Shown here: piece after piece, positions 26,354 through 34,799 of the stretch
Position numbering within the stretch: position 1 is the first letter of the stretch
Layout of the letters: every line of letters begins with the position of its first letter
NCBI GenBank assembly: GCA_017935365.1
Contig: JAGBHT010000038.1
Coordinates: forward strand, 32,160-96,159
Direction of reading: 5' to 3'
Origin: Ruminiclostridium sp.
GTDB taxonomy: Bacteria > Bacillota > Clostridia > Oscillospirales > Ruminococcaceae
DNA: 64,000 bases
Made by a program: the position numbers and the translations under genes
The notes under the pieces: model-generated
The model's input: the letters and a program-made list of their open reading frames with translations, nothing else
Databases searched by the model: none
Told to the model about the DNA's origin: nothing

Positions 26354-26788
26354 ATGAAAAAGTTTATTATAGTATTACTGGTACTTGCCGTGTGCGGCGT
26401 TACAATTTATTTCGCATATCCCGAAATCAGCAAAATGATAAACGGTGAACAGAGCACGGCTTCTTCCATAACAAATTCATCGGCAGAAGTCAGCAGTGCG
26501 GATAATTCAGATACAACGAACAGTTCATCGGACGTTCAGACAAGCGATGTTTCGTCCGAGGGCGGAAACCCCGGCAGTCCCGAAAAATATGCAATGGAGA
26601 TCACAATTTCCGAAGACAAGTTTTTTGTCGATAACCACGAGATAAGCTTTGACGAACTGAAAACAAAGATCAACGGGCTTGAAACAGGAGCTGTAATAAA
26701 AGTCAACGACGAAAATTCAACACTCAAGGCTTTCAATGCTGTAAAGGACTATCTTGCGGAAAAAGGGATAGCGTATTCGGTAGAATAA
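26354..26788 (+). CDS. Paralogous single-pass ExbD-like domain protein
   Basis: 144 residues: N-terminal membrane helix (about 3-22), Ser/Thr/Asp-rich linker, then YAMEITISEDKFFVDNHEI, SFDELKTKINGL, AVIKVNDENSTLKAF and a last helix-strand. It aligns along the C-terminal 65 residues with the preceding protein, so the pair arose by duplication. It could form the heteromeric load-bearing part of the proton-driven complex. It is the last gene before the terminator at 26801. Confidence 0.6.
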   Translation: MKKFIIVLLVLAVCGVTIYFAYPEISKMINGEQSTASSITNSSAEVSSADNSDTTNSSSDVQTSDVSSEGGNPGSPEKYAMEITISEDKFFVDNHEISFDELKTKINGLETGAVIKVNDENSTLKAFNAVKDYLAEKGIAYSVE

Positions 26789-26800
26789 GAATGAATTGAA

Positions 26801-26835
26801 AAATCCCCGGTTCTCAAAACGAAAACCGGGGATTT
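26801..26835. terminator. Bidirectional terminator
   Basis: AAATCCCCGGTT pairs perfectly with AACCGGGGATTT around an 11-nt loop, between the ExbD-like operon and the converging TM2 gene. Confidence 0.85.
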
Positions 26836-26846
26836 GTTTATTCAGT

Positions 26847-27050
26847 TTACTGCTCTGTTATCCAGGGTGTGCCGTCCTTGTTTGTAAACTTGCCTGTGCA
26901 AACCTGAATAAGGTCTACCAGCCAGCCTATACCAAAGCAACCGCCTGTAAGAAGCCAGATGATACCTGTACCTATCTTACCTGCCATAAAGCGATGTACA
27001 CCAAGTCCGCCGAGGAAAACCTCGATAAGTATTGCCGCTGTTCTGTTCAT
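26847..27050 (-). CDS. TM2-domain membrane protein
   Basis: 67 residues with two helices and the TM2 signature LGGLGVHRFMAGK followed by GIIWLLTGGCFGIGWLVDLI. The start ATG 27050 is chosen because AGGAGG lies 7 bases upstream; the longer in-frame start at 27104 lacks a site. TM2 proteins are widespread small membrane proteins of unknown function. Monocistronic. Confidence 0.85.
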   Translation of the reverse strand: MNRTAAILIEVFLGGLGVHRFMAGKIGTGIIWLLTGGCFGIGWLVDLIQVCTGKFTNKDGTPWITEQ

Positions 27051-27181
27051 GGAAATATCCTCCTGAAAATCAATAATTATAACCATACGCCCGTTATTTT
27101 CCAAGCGTACAAGTATATTTTATCATATGCGGTGCTATATGTCAATTATATGGCGGCTATCGGTCGAAAAATGGCGTAAAA

Positions 27182-27363
27182 CGGCGGGCGGCGGATCGCC
27201 GCTGACTGTTCGTCGTTCTCTCTGATTGAACTTTGTGCAACCTCCGTTACCGGCGGGCGGCTGTGAGCCGCTTCAAATTCGCCGTTCTGACCGTTGGGGA
27301 TATGTGAAACTTGCGTTACCGGCGGGTGGCAACGTGCCGCTACGCATTCGCCGCTTTGACAGC
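27182..27363. repeat. Tandem ~69-bp repeats
   Basis: Unit 1 is 27182-27250, unit 2 is 27251-27319 and partial unit 3 is 27320-27363. Each starts CGGCGGG, contains an inverted repeat such as CGGCTGTGAGCCG, and ends near CGTTAC. A related unit is at 63256-63324, and inverted relatives lie between 63538 and 63690. The rest of 27051-27426 has nothing else I can name. Confidence 0.7.
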
Positions 27364-27426
27364 TTAGAGTATTAACCAGAAAAGATCCAAACAAAACTCC
27401 GTTTCCGAACCTTGCAAAAATTTCAA

Positions 27427-27819
27427 TCAGTTTGTCTTATATCCGCTTGTGGTGACCTCGGCTATAAGCGCACCTGTATCATCGGTGACAGTAACACGGT
27501 AATAGCAGGTAGTTCTGCCGTTGCGGACGCATTCTGCCTTTGCGATAAGCTTATTGCCTTTTGAGGCTTTTAAAAATGTGATGTTGGCGCTGAGTGAAAC
27601 AGTACCCGGCTTTTCGTGGTTGGAAGCTACCGCAAAAGCAAAATCGGCAAGGGTGAAAATCGCTCCGCCCATTACTATGCCTACCGCATTACGGTGGTGA
27701 TCCTGAATTTCCATACTGACAGTGGCAGAATTTTCGCCGATCTGCTCAATTACCGCTCCGTTATCGGTAGCAAAGCGGTCGTTTGCGAAAAATTCACGAA
27801 CTTCGTTCAGAGTTCTCAT
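27427..27819 (-). CDS. PaaI-family hotdog thioesterase
   Basis: 130-residue acyl-CoA thioesterase of the hotdog fold. The central helix and substrate site are read from HHRNAVGIVMGGAIFTLADFA, where the Asn and the GG-x-x-x-x-L-A-D pattern are typical of PaaI-type enzymes. The later strands are VSLSANITFLKASK and LIAKAECVRNGRTTCYY. It starts 1 bp after the thiM stop, so it is cotranscribed. The link to thiazole salvage is not obvious. Confidence 0.85.
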   Translation of the reverse strand: MRTLNEVREFFANDRFATDNGAVIEQIGENSATVSMEIQDHHRNAVGIVMGGAIFTLADFAFAVASNHEKPGTVSLSANITFLKASKGNKLIAKAECVRNGRTTCYYRVTVTDDTGALIAEVTTSGYKTN

Positions 27820-27820
27820 A

Positions 27821-28666
27821 TTACTTTTCTCCTGTGTAATTTTCTATCTTTGCGTATTTTTCAAAAATATCGGGAGTAATATTTGTCAGGGTATCAAGCA
27901 TTCCGACATACAGAGAGCCTGTACCCTTTGCGGTTTCGCCTGCTATCTCGCCCACCATACCGATAAGCGACGCGGCTGTTACTGCCGCCTCAAAGCTGTC
28001 CTCCGTGCAGCCGCACAGTGCCGCTACAAGACCGGACGCAAGACAGCCTGTACCTGTAATTTTGCTCATCATGGGTATGCCGTTTGATACAAGCGCTACC
28101 TTATCGCCGCCTGCGACTACGTCTGTACTGCCTGTTACCATAACGGTACAGCTGAAACGCTTTGCTGCTTTTTTTGCAAGTGCGATCTTATCTTCAAGTG
28201 TTGTTTCGGCGCTGTCTACGCCCTTTTCCGCTTTCATCGTTATAGGACTTGTGGAAAGCAAGGCGGATATTTCGGACGCATTACCTCTTATTGCGGAAAA
28301 GCGGAACTGTCGGAGCAACTGCATTGTACTGCGCAGTCTGTTATCGGTAGAACCTGCGCCAACAGGGTCAAGCACTATCGGCTTTGCCATATCGGCGGCT
28401 TTCTGTGCGGAAATCAGCATTGCACGCAGTCTGTCCTTGCTGAGCGTACCCATATTGAAAAGCACAGCCGACGCCTTTGCGGTTATATCCTCCGCGTCAA
28501 GCGGACTGTCCGCCATAACGGGAGAAGCGCCAGCCGCAAGCAGACCGTTTGCAACGGTGTTTGCGGTAACATAGTTTGTTATACAGTGTACGAGGGGATT
28601 TTTCTCTCTCAGGGTATCGAGTAATGCGGCGCAATTTTTTATCATACTGTCTGTCCTGTCAGTCAT
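27821..28666 (-). CDS. thiM: Hydroxyethylthiazole kinase
   Basis: 281 residues, slightly longer than the usual 260-270. It phosphorylates 4-methyl-5-(2-hydroxyethyl)thiazole for thiamine salvage. Ribokinase-like motifs: VHCITNYVTANTVANGLLA, ASPVMADSP, KPIVLDPVGAGST, RGNASEI, VMVTGSTDVV and the anion-hole region KITGTGCLASG with the catalytic Cys. It lies between an AEC transporter gene (38 bp upstream) and the thioesterase. No TPP riboswitch precedes this operon, unlike thiW at 23.2 kb. Confidence 0.96.
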   Translation of the reverse strand: MTDRTDSMIKNCAALLDTLREKNPLVHCITNYVTANTVANGLLAAGASPVMADSPLDAEDITAKASAVLFNMGTLSKDRLRAMLISAQKAADMAKPIVLDPVGAGSTDNRLRSTMQLLRQFRFSAIRGNASEISALLSTSPITMKAEKGVDSAETTLEDKIALAKKAAKRFSCTVMVTGSTDVVAGGDKVALVSNGIPMMSKITGTGCLASGLVAALCGCTEDSFEAAVTAASLIGMVGEIAGETAKGTGSLYVGMLDTLTNITPDIFEKYAKIENYTGEK

Positions 28667-28704
28667 AGTAATGCTCCTTTATAAATTGCTTTTATGTATC
28701 GGAT

Positions 28705-29637
28705 TTACATGAAAATTCCTGCAAGTGCGGTGTAATACATAAGCGTCAGCGGAAGCGTGACCATTGATAGTATAGTACTTACCGCAAATATTTCGGCGCT
28801 GTAGCCTGCGTCCCTGTCATAGAGCAAGGCGAACATTGTACACATAGTAGCGGCAGGGCAGGCGGTAGCGAGTATGTTTACACCTGCAACTGTCTGATCG
28901 ACCTTTAATACAAGACAGATAACGGTAAGTATAGCCGGAAGTAAGAAAAGCTTTACAAAGCAGGTGTAGTAAAGGCGCGGTTTTTTCAGTGCCGGGAGAA
29001 GCTTTACTGTGGCTATTGTAGAGCCTGCGATTATCATTGCAAGCGGTGTGTTTATATTTGCAAGGTGCTGTGCCGTTTCAAGAATAACATTCGGCAGTGT
29101 GAAGTTGCACAGGAAAAGGATAATGCCGATAATTGTAACGATAATGCTCGGTGATAATAACGACTTCATCATCTGTTTAAAATTCGGCTTGCCGCCCTTC
29201 ATCATGATAACGCCGTGCGTCCATGAGCAGAGATTGAACATCGTAACGTATGCCGTAAGGCAGAATACGCCCTCCGTGCCGTAAACGCCCTGTATCAGCG
29301 GTATGCCCATAAAGGCACAGTTTGAATAAAGACAGCTGAAACGTTCTATCAGCTGTCCCTCTCTGTCCTTACTGCGTACTATCAGCGGAACAAGGATAAA
29401 CGCTATAACATAGCTTATTATCGCTATAAGGAACGATAAAAGCAAAGTGTTCAGCGTTTCGGGATCAAACGGCTTCTGGTAGGACACCAGGATAACCATA
29501 GGCGTTGCAAAGTTAAGTACAACGGTTGAAAGTTTTTTGGTGCAGGCGTCGTCAAGCAGTTTGAGCTTGCGGCAGAGTATGCCGACACCTGCGAGCAGTG
29601 CCATTATAACGACCTGCTCGATAATTGCCCAGTTCAT
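28705..29637 (-). CDS. AEC-family transporter
   Basis: 310 residues with ten predicted helices in the two-repeat auxin efflux carrier arrangement. It begins NWAIIEQVVIMALLAGVGIL and contains the conserved CAFMGIPLIQGVYG and ANINTPLAMIIAGSTIA. Family members move organic acids or other small anions. First gene of an operon with thiM and a thioesterase, so a role in moving a thiamine precursor is possible but unproven. Ribosome site AAGAGGT. Confidence 0.87.
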   Translation of the reverse strand: MNWAIIEQVVIMALLAGVGILCRKLKLLDDACTKKLSTVVLNFATPMVILVSYQKPFDPETLNTLLLSFLIAIISYVIAFILVPLIVRSKDREGQLIERFSCLYSNCAFMGIPLIQGVYGTEGVFCLTAYVTMFNLCSWTHGVIMMKGGKPNFKQMMKSLLSPSIIVTIIGIILFLCNFTLPNVILETAQHLANINTPLAMIIAGSTIATVKLLPALKKPRLYYTCFVKLFLLPAILTVICLVLKVDQTVAGVNILATACPAATMCTMFALLYDRDAGYSAEIFAVSTILSMVTLPLTLMYYTALAGIFM

Positions 29638-29848
29638 AAGTATACCTCTTGTCTTTTGTTATTTTTTATTTTTCTTCGACTTATTATACTACTTAAAAGG
29701 AGTAAAATCAATGTTAAAATACTGTAAAATGGGGATTTATGAGGAATTTTTTAGGTTTCGCCCTCTGAAAATCCGTTTCGGGTGTTGATTTGGCACTATG
29801 GCAATACTGCACAAAAAAACAAAGCTAAATTTGTGCATAATACCGCCC

Positions 29849-29877
29849 TTGAAATGAAAACGATTTACTGATATAAT
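29849..29877 (+). promoter_or_regulatory. GH94 promoter with LacI/CcpA-like operator
   Basis: TTGAAA (29849-29854), 17 bp, TATAAT (29872-29877). Inside the spacer, TGAAAACGATTTAC (29855-29868) matches the cre/LacI-type consensus TGNAANCGNTTNCA at all but its last two positions. This points to sugar- or catabolite-controlled transcription. Confidence 0.65.
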
Positions 29878-29910
29878 GAAGTTACGCAAAGGAAATTAAA
29901 ACCCGGAAAA

Positions 29911-30178
29911 CAGCTTGTCAAACAGGATAACTTGCAGAGAATTTTAAAAAAAAGGTTTTTTAATCCCTATCCCCCTTACCCCCTTTCCCCGGGAAAGGCT
30001 GTGTATGCTTGATTGGCTCTGCGTCGTGCAGAGCTTGTGGCATACACGCCCGGCATCCGTGCCGGGGGAGAATATGGGGGCTGGCGCCCCTCGAACCCTC
30101 CTTGGGGCTTTGCCCCAAACCCCATCAGAATATCAATGGTAATGGGGATTCTTCAATTATACTGAATGACAGCTTGTT
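29911..30178. repeat. Dispersed hairpin-rich element, divergent copy C
   Basis: The core 29936-30126 has the family's accccctttccccgggaaagg and cttggggctttgccccaa blocks, interrupted by about 75 bp with further inverted repeats (gcgtcgtgcagagc and gcccggcatccgtgccggg). The nonamer ACAGCTTGT flanks the whole at 29910 and 30169. It lies in the 5' leader of the GH94 gene, 33 bp past the -10 box. The boundaries are uncertain. Confidence 0.6.
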
Positions 30179-30211
30179 TACGGGGAATACAATATCAAGG
30201 AGGACTTTCCA

Positions 30212-32605
30212 ATGAACTACGGACATTTTGACCTTGAAAACAAGGAATATGTCATCACAAGACCCGATACTCCCTCGGCTTGGGCTAACTACTTAGGCTC
30301 ACCCGAATACGGTGCTATCATTTCAAACAACGCAGGCGGCTACAGCTTCGTTAAGTCAGGTGCAAACGGACGTGTTATCCGTTACCGTTTCAACGCTGTT
30401 CCCAACGATCAGCCCGGCAGATATGTATATATCAAGGATAACGAGGACGGCGATTTCTGGTCGGCATCATGGGCTCCCGTATGCAAGCCCCTCGATCAGT
30501 ACAAGAGTGAGTGCCGTCACGGTACAGCTTACTCTGTTATCACATCAGAGTACAAGAACATCAAGTCTGAGGTTACTTACTATGTTCCCATGGACGCTAC
30601 TTATGAGGTATGGGCTGCAAAGGTAACAAACAACGATACAAAACCCCGTAAGCTCAGCGTTACAGGCTACTGCGAATTCGTAAACGATCCCAACTACGAG
30701 CAGGATCAGGTTAACCTCCAGTACACCCTGTTCATCACAAGAACATACTTCAAGAACAAGTATATCCACCAGATGCAGAATGAGATCTACAACCCCAACA
30801 GCGGACGTTTCTTAGGTCTTGCTTCTGCTAAGGTTGACGCTTACTGCGGCGACCGTGACGCTTTCGTAGGCTCTTATAGAACATACAACAACCCCAAGGG
30901 CATTGAAGAAGGTCTTAAGGGCGACTTAAACTACAACACAAACTCATGCGGCGCACTCCAGAGCGACATCGTTCTTCAGCCCGGCGAAACAAAGGTTCTT
31001 ACTTACGTTCTCGGCGGTCAGAAGACAGAGGCTGAAATTGAAGCTATCATCGCTAAGTACGAAAAGGATGGCGCTGTAGAGGCTGACCTTACAGAGCTCA
31101 AGAACTACTGGCACTCAAAGCTCGACAATCTCCAGGTAAATACTCCCGATGCAGACTTCAACAACATGGTAAATGTATGGAACGCATATAACTGCTTCAT
31201 CACATTCATCTGGTCAAGAGCCGCATCATTCCAGTACTGCGGTCTGAGAAACGGCTTCGGCTACCGTGATACTGTACAGGATATCCAGGGCATTATCCAC
31301 CTTGCTCCCGAAATGGCTAAGAAGCAGATCGTATTCATGCTCTCAGCTCAGGTTACAAACGGTGCAGGTCTGCCCCTCGTTAAGTACGACCATAAGGCAG
31401 GTCAGGAAAACCACCCCGATGAAAACGACGAAAACAGCGTATACGCTAAGCAGACAGGTCACCCCTCATACCGTGCAGATGACGCTCTGTGGCTGTTCCC
31501 GACAGTTTACAAGTACATCTCCGAAAGCGGCGACCATGCATTCTTAGATGAGGTTATCTCATATGCCAACGACGGCGAATCAGGCACAGTATACGATCAC
31601 TTAAAGAGAGCTATCGACTTCTCAATGAACCACCTCGGCAACCACGGTATGCCCGCAGGCCTTCACGCTGACTGGAACGACTGTCTGCGTCTTGGTAAGA
31701 AGGGCGAATCTACATTCGTAGCATTCCAGCTCGTTTACGCTATAAAGATCTTAAAGACATACGCAGTTGAAAAGAACGATACAGAGTACGCTAAGTACCT
31801 TGACGAGATCAAGGCTAAGCTTGACGAGATCCTTTCAGCTTGCTGGAACGAGGACAGATGGATCAGAGGTTACAAGGAAGACGGTACTGTTATCGGTCAG
31901 AGAACAGATCCCGAAGCTTCAATGTGGCTCAATCCTCAGTCATGGTCGGTTATCTCAGGCTTTGCAAGCAAGGAACAGGCTGAAAAGGCTATGGACAGCG
32001 TTGAAAGAGAACTCAATACTCCTTACGGCGCAATGGTTATGTATCCTCCTTACGTTAAGCACGGATTTGACGGCGCTCTTATGCAGTGCTTCAACAAGTG
32101 CACAAAGGAGAACGCAGGTATCTTCTCACAGCCTCAGGGCTGGCTGATACTCGCCGAGTCAAAGCTCGGTCACGGCAACCGTGCATATAAGTACTGGAAG
32201 GAAGCCGCTCCCGCAACCTACAACGAGAACGCAGAACACAGAGTTCTCGAACCCTATGTTTACGGTCAGTTCGTAGAAGGTAAGGATAGTCCCTTTGCAG
32301 GACGTGCTCATGTACACTGGCTGACAGGTACAGCGTCTACTGTAATGGTAGGTACAACAGAGGGTATCCTCGGTCTTAATCCCGAAACAAAGGGTATCGT
32401 AATTGATCCTTCTATCCCCTCAGAGTGGAAGGAATACACAATGAAGAAGACATTCAGAGGCAAGAAGCTGAATGTTACCGTTAAGAACCCCAACGGCAGT
32501 GAACACGGCGTTAAGAGCGTTACTGTAAACGGCGAAAAGATTGAGGGTAAGCTCATTCTTGACAGCATCTTAAAGGCTGAGAACGATATTGTGATCGAAC
32601 TTTGA
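30212..32605 (+). CDS. GH94 glycoside phosphorylase, cellobiose-phosphorylase type
   Basis: 797-residue cytosolic inverting phosphorylase that splits a beta-linked glucosyl disaccharide with phosphate, giving sugar 1-phosphate. It begins MNYGHFDLENKEYVITRPDT with NYLG and NAGGYSF as in cellobiose and chitobiose phosphorylases. The catalytic-acid region is HADWNDCLRLG. Phosphate-site loops lie around HRVLEPYVYGQF and AHVHWLTGTAST. The C-terminal beta domain contains PSIPSEWKEYTM. Length fits cellobiose (or diacetylchitobiose) phosphorylase rather than the longer cellodextrin enzymes. Codon use is strongly biased, indicating high expression. AAGGAGG precedes the ATG. Confidence 0.9.
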   Translation: MNYGHFDLENKEYVITRPDTPSAWANYLGSPEYGAIISNNAGGYSFVKSGANGRVIRYRFNAVPNDQPGRYVYIKDNEDGDFWSASWAPVCKPLDQYKSECRHGTAYSVITSEYKNIKSEVTYYVPMDATYEVWAAKVTNNDTKPRKLSVTGYCEFVNDPNYEQDQVNLQYTLFITRTYFKNKYIHQMQNEIYNPNSGRFLGLASAKVDAYCGDRDAFVGSYRTYNNPKGIEEGLKGDLNYNTNSCGALQSDIVLQPGETKVLTYVLGGQKTEAEIEAIIAKYEKDGAVEADLTELKNYWHSKLDNLQVNTPDADFNNMVNVWNAYNCFITFIWSRAASFQYCGLRNGFGYRDTVQDIQGIIHLAPEMAKKQIVFMLSAQVTNGAGLPLVKYDHKAGQENHPDENDENSVYAKQTGHPSYRADDALWLFPTVYKYISESGDHAFLDEVISYANDGESGTVYDHLKRAIDFSMNHLGNHGMPAGLHADWNDCLRLGKKGESTFVAFQLVYAIKILKTYAVEKNDTEYAKYLDEIKAKLDEILSACWNEDRWIRGYKEDGTVIGQRTDPEASMWLNPQSWSVISGFASKEQAEKAMDSVERELNTPYGAMVMYPPYVKHGFDGALMQCFNKCTKENAGIFSQPQGWLILAESKLGHGNRAYKYWKEAAPATYNENAEHRVLEPYVYGQFVEGKDSPFAGRAHVHWLTGTASTVMVGTTEGILGLNPETKGIVIDPSIPSEWKEYTMKKTFRGKKLNVTVKNPNGSEHGVKSVTVNGEKIEGKLILDSILKAENDIVIEL

Positions 32606-32631
32606 TCGATAAAATACGATAATAACAAACG

Positions 32632-32657
32632 ACCCCCGTTCAGAAATGAACGGGGGT
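32632..32657 (+). terminator. Terminator of the GH94 gene
   Basis: ACCCCCGTTCA-GAAA-TGAACGGGGGT, an 11-bp perfect stem with a GNRA loop. It also lies just beyond the converging kinase gene. Confidence 0.85.
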
Positions 32658-32678
32658 ATTTGCATATTTTATACGATT

Positions 32679-33704
32679 TTACTTGAGCGGAATAACCACG
32701 TCGGAGCAGAAAACCTTATCCTTATGGTAGAAGTTTGCCGTGCCGCCGTGTTTTTCTGCTGTGAATGATATTGATTCAAGTCCGATACCATCGCCGCCTT
32801 TAGTGGTGGAGAAATAATGCGCGCCGTCGTAACGGATCTTGCCGTTGAAGTTGTTCTCGGCTACTATATAGAGGTTGCCGGAAGCGTCATCTGACTTTAC
32901 AGAAAGGGAGATACTGCGCTCGTTTTCGGGGAGTACAAGGCTTGCGTTTACCGCATTTTCAAGTATATTGCCGACTATACAACACAGCTCGTCATCAGAT
33001 AACGGGAAAGGTTTGTCGTCCGAATCTATCCGTAATCTCAGTATTATACCGTGTTCCTGCGCCTGCTCGTCAAAGTGGCACAAAAGCGCATTAAGCGCAT
33101 AGTTACCGCTGTAGCGTGCCGGCGCTTTGCTCGGGAGAGTATCTATGTAATTATCAAGATAGCTTTTAAGTTTCTCATAGTCGCCCTCTTCCGCAAGCGT
33201 TTTTATCGCCACTATCGAATGTTTGAAGTCGTGACGGATACGGGAGGTATCCTCAAGATATTTCTGTTGTGAATCATACTGTTTCTTCTGCATTTCAAGC
33301 ACTCTCATGTGCTCTCTGTCCCTGCCGGCTTTCAGAAGCGCAGAGGAAATGAAGTAGAACACCGCATACATCATTGCAAGCATCAGGAACATCAGTGTTG
33401 TTATCATAATATAGACAAGGAATACACGGTTGAGATAGAGCGTCTGATAGTGGACAGGCTGTACCGCAAAGTTGAAGCCGATGAACATACCCGACATAAC
33501 TATCGAAATAAGCCATACCCTTGTATACGGAAGTTCGTTAATCAGGTGTGAGCCGAACCGCAGTACGGGATAGGTAAAAAGTACGGTAACAATGCAGGAT
33601 ATACCGAGCTGTATCAATGCGCCGTCAGTGCTGAATGACGGAGTGCCGAGCTCCGGGTGAATGACCTCATCGCACATTATCGCATAGTTCTTGCAAAAAC
33701 TCAT
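32679..33704 (-). CDS. Orphan GHKL sensor kinase, AgrC-like
   Basis: About 341 residues. Five to six N-terminal helices lead to a cytosolic kinase core: RIRHDFKHSIVAIKTL carries the phospho-acceptor His, NILENAVNASLV is the N box, and GGDGIGLESI is the G box. This is the AgrC/ComD-type HPK10 layout, which signals to LytTR regulators. The promoter at 33733-33761 lies inside the longest frame (33761), so I start at ATG 33704; ATG 33677 is an alternative. No response regulator is adjacent. It is transcribed divergently from a gene with phased direct repeats in its promoter. Confidence 0.82.
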   Translation of the reverse strand: MSFCKNYAIMCDEVIHPELGTPSFSTDGALIQLGISCIVTVLFTYPVLRFGSHLINELPYTRVWLISIVMSGMFIGFNFAVQPVHYQTLYLNRVFLVYIMITTLMFLMLAMMYAVFYFISSALLKAGRDREHMRVLEMQKKQYDSQQKYLEDTSRIRHDFKHSIVAIKTLAEEGDYEKLKSYLDNYIDTLPSKAPARYSGNYALNALLCHFDEQAQEHGIILRLRIDSDDKPFPLSDDELCCIVGNILENAVNASLVLPENERSISLSVKSDDASGNLYIVAENNFNGKIRYDGAHYFSTTKGGDGIGLESISFTAEKHGGTANFYHKDKVFCSDVVIPLK

Positions 33705-33732
33705 TACATCGCTGTAATTATGTCCTGTTATT

Positions 33733-33761
33733 ATTATACAATATTTCTGCTTTTTGTACAA
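33733..33761 (-). promoter_or_regulatory. Promoter of the sensor kinase
   Basis: Leftward TTGTAC (33756-33761), 17 bp, TATAAT (33733-33738). Its position excludes the upstream translation start at 33761. Confidence 0.65.
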
Positions 33762-33783
33762 TAAAAATTTCGCCCCGTTACTG

Positions 33784-33851
33784 CCTTTTCAAGCCCGATT
33801 TGCGCCGATTAAAGCCAATTTGTTGTTACAGCTGAACATTATCGTTATAAT
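33784..33851 (+). promoter_or_regulatory. Phased direct repeats plus promoter
   Basis: Repeats CCTTTTCAAGCC (33784-33795) and CCGATTAAAGCC (33805-33816), period 21 bp, end 6 bp before -35 TTGTTA (33823-33828); then 17 bp and TATAAT (33846-33851). The same repeat, period and 6-bp gap occur at 34662. This is the geometry of LytTR-type activator sites. Confidence 0.6.
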
Positions 33852-33883
33852 ATTTATCGCAAAACATCAAACAGGAGGTTCCT

Positions 33884-34660
33884 ATGGAAAACGAGAACGA
33901 GAAAAAGACAACCGACACTGCTGTCAAAAAAAAGCCGGATATTGACAAGCTCACCGAGCTTATAATAGTAATAATGCTCGGTGTCACTGCACTGCTCACA
34001 GCGTGGGCAAGCTGGATAGGCTCGCTTCACGGCGGAAATCAGGCTACCAACTACGCCACCAGTAACAATTTAGCGTCCGAGGGCAATTCGGAATACAACG
34101 CAGGCGTACAGCAGATGAATCAGGATATGATACTCTGGAACGATATAAGCTCATTACAGATTGAAATCGTCTTTGCGCAGAACAATAATAACGAAGCTGA
34201 GCTTGCAAAGCTGTGCAATCAGCTGTTCTACAAGATGGCGGAAAACGTAAGTGAAACAATGGCGGCAAAGATCGACTGGAACACTGCCGACAACAGCAGC
34301 AGCGATCCTCAGGAAACGGTACTTGCGTGGCTTGAAAAGGAAAACAGTATGAGCTCGCCTTTCTTTGACGAGAATTATGTCAACAGCTATTTCACAAAAG
34401 CTAACGAGCTTCTTGCACAGTCGCAGGAAGTGCTCGAACAGGGACAGAAGGATAACTCTCACGGTGACGCTTTCGGGCTTGTAACGGTTATCTACAGCGT
34501 TGTACTGTTCTTGCTCGGTATTGCCGGCTCATTCAATCATAAGGTGAACAAATATGCTGTGGTAATTATCGCTCTTGTCGCATTTGTTATCGCAACAATC
34601 TATATGTTCACCCTGCCTATGCCCACAGGCTTCAACATCACTAGCTTCTTCAAGGGCTGA
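33884..34660 (+). CDS. Membrane protein of unknown function
   Basis: 258 residues. Charged N-terminus, helix at about 28-50 (LIIVIMLGVTALLTAWASWI), a soluble middle of about 150 residues rich in Asn, Gln and Glu, and two C-terminal helices (about 200-248). The general shape recalls DUF4337-like proteins, but I do not claim membership. GGAGG precedes the ATG. Because its promoter has the same phased repeats as the lipoprotein gene at 34800, the two are probably co-regulated. Confidence 0.7.
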   Translation: MENENEKKTTDTAVKKKPDIDKLTELIIVIMLGVTALLTAWASWIGSLHGGNQATNYATSNNLASEGNSEYNAGVQQMNQDMILWNDISSLQIEIVFAQNNNNEAELAKLCNQLFYKMAENVSETMAAKIDWNTADNSSSDPQETVLAWLEKENSMSSPFFDENYVNSYFTKANELLAQSQEVLEQGQKDNSHGDAFGLVTVIYSVVLFLLGIAGSFNHKVNKYAVVIIALVAFVIATIYMFTLPMPTGFNITSFFKG

Positions 34661-34661
34661 A

Positions 34662-34729
34662 CCGATTAATGCCAAAATGCAACCGATTTACGCCAGTTAA
34701 TTGAATTAAACAATTTCGGTGAGTATAAT
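34662..34729 (+). promoter_or_regulatory. Second set of phased direct repeats plus promoter
   Basis: CCGATTAATGCC (34662-34673) and CCGATTTACGCC (34683-34694), period 21 bp, 6 bp before -35 TTGAAT (34701-34706); 17 bp; TATAAT (34724-34729). Confidence 0.65.
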
Positions 34730-34799
34730 TTGCTAAGGTTGGAAAAACAACCGATATTACATAATCAGAGGCGGACATACCGCAAAGAAAGGAATAGTT

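Noticed and set aside
24864..26788. Zorya-type defence system, because of the MotA/ExbB-like channel
   Set aside because: There is no OmpA-like ZorB and no ZorC, ZorD helicase or ZorE nuclease nearby; only the channel principle is shared.
27182..27363. Possible CRISPR array (regular 69-bp repeats)
   Set aside because: Units are contiguous and degenerate with no unique spacers, and there are no cas genes.
27146..27394. 82-codon frame in the 69-bp repeats
   Set aside because: Repeated peptide comes only from the DNA repeat; no start signal.
33762..33800. Divergent overlapping promoters as one toxin-antitoxin-like unit
   Set aside because: The flanking genes are a sensor kinase and a large membrane protein; neither resembles toxin or antitoxin families.
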